Assembly: GCA_031273585.1 (NCBI GenBank)
Contig: JAISRP010000227.1
Location: 1 to 6,976 of the forward strand
Direction of reading: 5' to 3'
Origin: Synergistaceae bacterium
GTDB lineage: Bacteria; Synergistota; Synergistia; Synergistales; Synergistaceae
DNA: 6,976 bases
The notes beneath the pieces were generated by a model. It was not told the DNA's origin. It searched no databases and was given only the letters and a program-made list of their open reading frames with translations. The position numbers and the translations under genes were made by a program. Every line of letters starts with the position of its first letter. Position 1 is the first letter of the stretch. Below, piece by piece: positions 6,701-6,976 of the stretch.

Positions 6701-6890
6701 CGCGGGGGCAGCCAGCAGGCGCCACGTCGGCACGACGATGTTCTTCGGGATGGGGCTTGCGACCTTCATAGGAATATTCCTGATCCCCGGGCTCTACGTG
6801 GTGCTTCAGACAAACCGCGAGAGGGTGAAGGCCTTCTTCGGCCGGATGTTCTCAGGAAGCGCGCGGCACGCCGAGGAAGGGGATGCGTAG
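3738..6890 (+). CDS. RND multidrug efflux pump, HAE1 family (AcrB/MexB-like inner-membrane transporter)
   Basis: A complete 1050-residue proton-driven pump that exports hydrophobic compounds from the periplasm and inner-membrane outer leaflet. The N-terminus MFSKFFINRPRFA and the LPVKQYPDVAPP region match the family. Membrane helix 1 is at about 12-30, helices 2-6 at about 337-495, helix 7 at about 533-552 and helices 8-12 at about 864-1022; two large periplasmic loops (about 31-335 and 555-862) carry the porter domain. Proton-relay residues are all present: D408 and D409 (VVDDAI), K934 (AAKNAIL), R965 and T972 (RFRSVMMTAL), equivalent to AcrB D407, D408, K940, R971 and T978. The usual VVVEN after the Asp pair is VVVER here (R416). 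The start lies 3 nt after the adaptor stop with no strong ribosome site, only a GGGG at 3725-3728, so translation is probably coupled. Length and ends look intact. Exact substrates cannot be predicted. Confidence 0.97.
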   Translation: MFSKFFINRPRFAMVIAFVLMIAGAISATSLPVKQYPDVAPPQIRVFASFPGADAETLANTVAAPLEEAINGVDGMIYMNSTSSSSGIYTLAITFRTGTDSNMALVKVQNRIQQATPLLPTEVTQRGITANTSFSDTLGFLALVSPNGTRDSLFLTDYVYNNVSSVLNRVPGIGNVEVFGARYSIRVWLNPERLASMGLSTGDVANAISSQNRQASIGSIGSSPGNENSPLVYSLTTRGRLGSVREFEEIVLRTTDQGGLVKLKEVSRIELGAESYNLSAMLGNSPSAMMAVSQAADANALDVMADTKRAIDELSRNLPSDMEFIIGYDSTDYVRATIIEIIETLLLTFFLVVLVCYVFLQDWRVTLVPVAAIPISLLATFIGLKLLGFSINILTLFGLVLVIGTVVDDAIIVVERVLFIMDRDRSGPMEATEQAMRDITGPMTATTLIFLAIFVPVMFMGGITGVIYRQFAVTIAFAVVFSLVVALTLSPAMCAHMLTNVRPKRRGPLAWFNKAVAVSTSGYVALSMQIARRTVLTVLFFAAVTGASYWMLGATRTSFIPDEDQGAAFAAIQLPEGASQGRTRAVMDKFVGGVSQIPGVKFIGKIEGFSIMGDSGENVGSVIMPLENWSQRNTPEKSLGSIFAQAQGIAAGIPEARINIFTPPAISGMGIAGGLDMRLQSRLENDPERLAQVMNGLIGRIMASPEFSLAFSSYTADTPHLFLDIDREKAEMLGVSVSNVFSTLQTYFGTAYINDINIGTQVNKVILQSDWSFRNTMESVGSIYVRNAAGEKVPASSFATLKKVLAPRSVSRYNLYPTAAITAFLRAGFSTGQGMERIAELASELPEGYTYEWSGMTYQEQEASGQVLFIVFVALAFGYLFLVAQYESWTVPLGVVLSLPVALLGALIGIWVMGLELSIYSQLGILLLVGLAAKNAILIVEFAKEQHDSAGLSIIDAATEAGRERFRSVMMTALTCVIGVSPMLVATGAGAASRRHVGTTMFFGMGLATFIGIFLIPGLYVVLQTNRERVKAFFGRMFSGSARHAEEGDA

Positions 6891-6976
6891 GATCATGATC
6901 GGAACGAGCGGAACGAAAAAAATTTATGGCATTGCAGCAGCGATCCTGCTGTCCGTCCTGTCCCTCATGTTCGTCC
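6883..6976 (+). CDS. Partial CDS with signal peptide, probably the outer membrane efflux factor
   Basis: The frame is open from ATG 6883 to the window edge and is cut there (31 codons plus one base). It reads MRRIMIGTSGTKKIYG, then a hydrophobic stretch AAAILLSVLSLMFV, a typical Sec signal peptide with a basic n-region and hydrophobic h-region. GAGGAAGGGG at 6873-6882 is a strong purine-rich site. ATG 6883 overlaps the pump stop by 8 bases; in-frame ATG 6895 is the alternative. After tetR, adaptor and pump genes, an exported protein here is most likely a TolC/NodT-type outer membrane channel that completes the tripartite exporter. No channel sequence is visible yet, so a different exported protein remains possible. 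CDS confidence is higher than the functional call. Confidence 0.7.
   Translation, partial: MRRIMIGTSGTKKIYGIAAAILLSVLSLMFV

Noticed and set aside
1..6976. CRISPR arrays, insertion sequences or rRNA/tRNA genes
   Set aside because: No regularly spaced direct repeats, no transposase motifs and no conserved rRNA or tRNA sequence were seen on either strand.

Overview
The window is GC-rich DNA from a Gram-negative bacterium: the inner-membrane pump and periplasmic adaptor imply a second membrane. The genes favour AGG for Arg and ATA for Ile although overall GC is high. That codon use, with this gene content, suggests a Synergistota-like lineage (inference, moderate to low confidence). No rRNA or tRNA is present to place it.

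Layout. (1) Positions 1-444 hold no intact gene. There is a + strand terminator-like hairpin at 71-104, an extended -10-like motif on the minus strand at 111-119, and a minus-strand frame ending at 137. The C-terminal residues of that frame read like the end of a contractile-phage (P2 FII-type) tail tube protein, but it has no start codon and its N-terminal half is missing. I read it as a prophage remnant cut off next to the chromate-transporter genes. (2) 445-1547: two half-size chromate transporter (CHR) genes with a 4-base overlap, a split ChrA pair. (3) 1548-1820: a 273-base spacer with a cluster of GC-rich hairpins, including a perfect 18-bp inverted repeat. It ends in a near-consensus sigma-70 promoter and a candidate operator. 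(4) 1821-6976: an efflux operon in the order tetR-type repressor, membrane fusion protein, RND pump of the HAE1/AcrB type, then the start of a signal-peptide-bearing protein cut by the window edge, probably the outer membrane factor. Gaps are 3 nt, 3 nt and a short overlap, so co-transcription and translational coupling are likely.

How the genes work together. The TetR protein probably represses its own promoter and so the whole pump operon. The adaptor and pump would form a proton-driven tripartite exporter with the downstream partial gene. The CHR pair is a separate transcription unit in the same direction, probably an anion (chromate/sulfate-type) transporter. I found no convincing new system. 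The most notable items are the undescribed phage-gene remnant, the hairpin-rich intergenic element with reversed T/A polarity, and the promoter/operator arrangement ahead of tetR.
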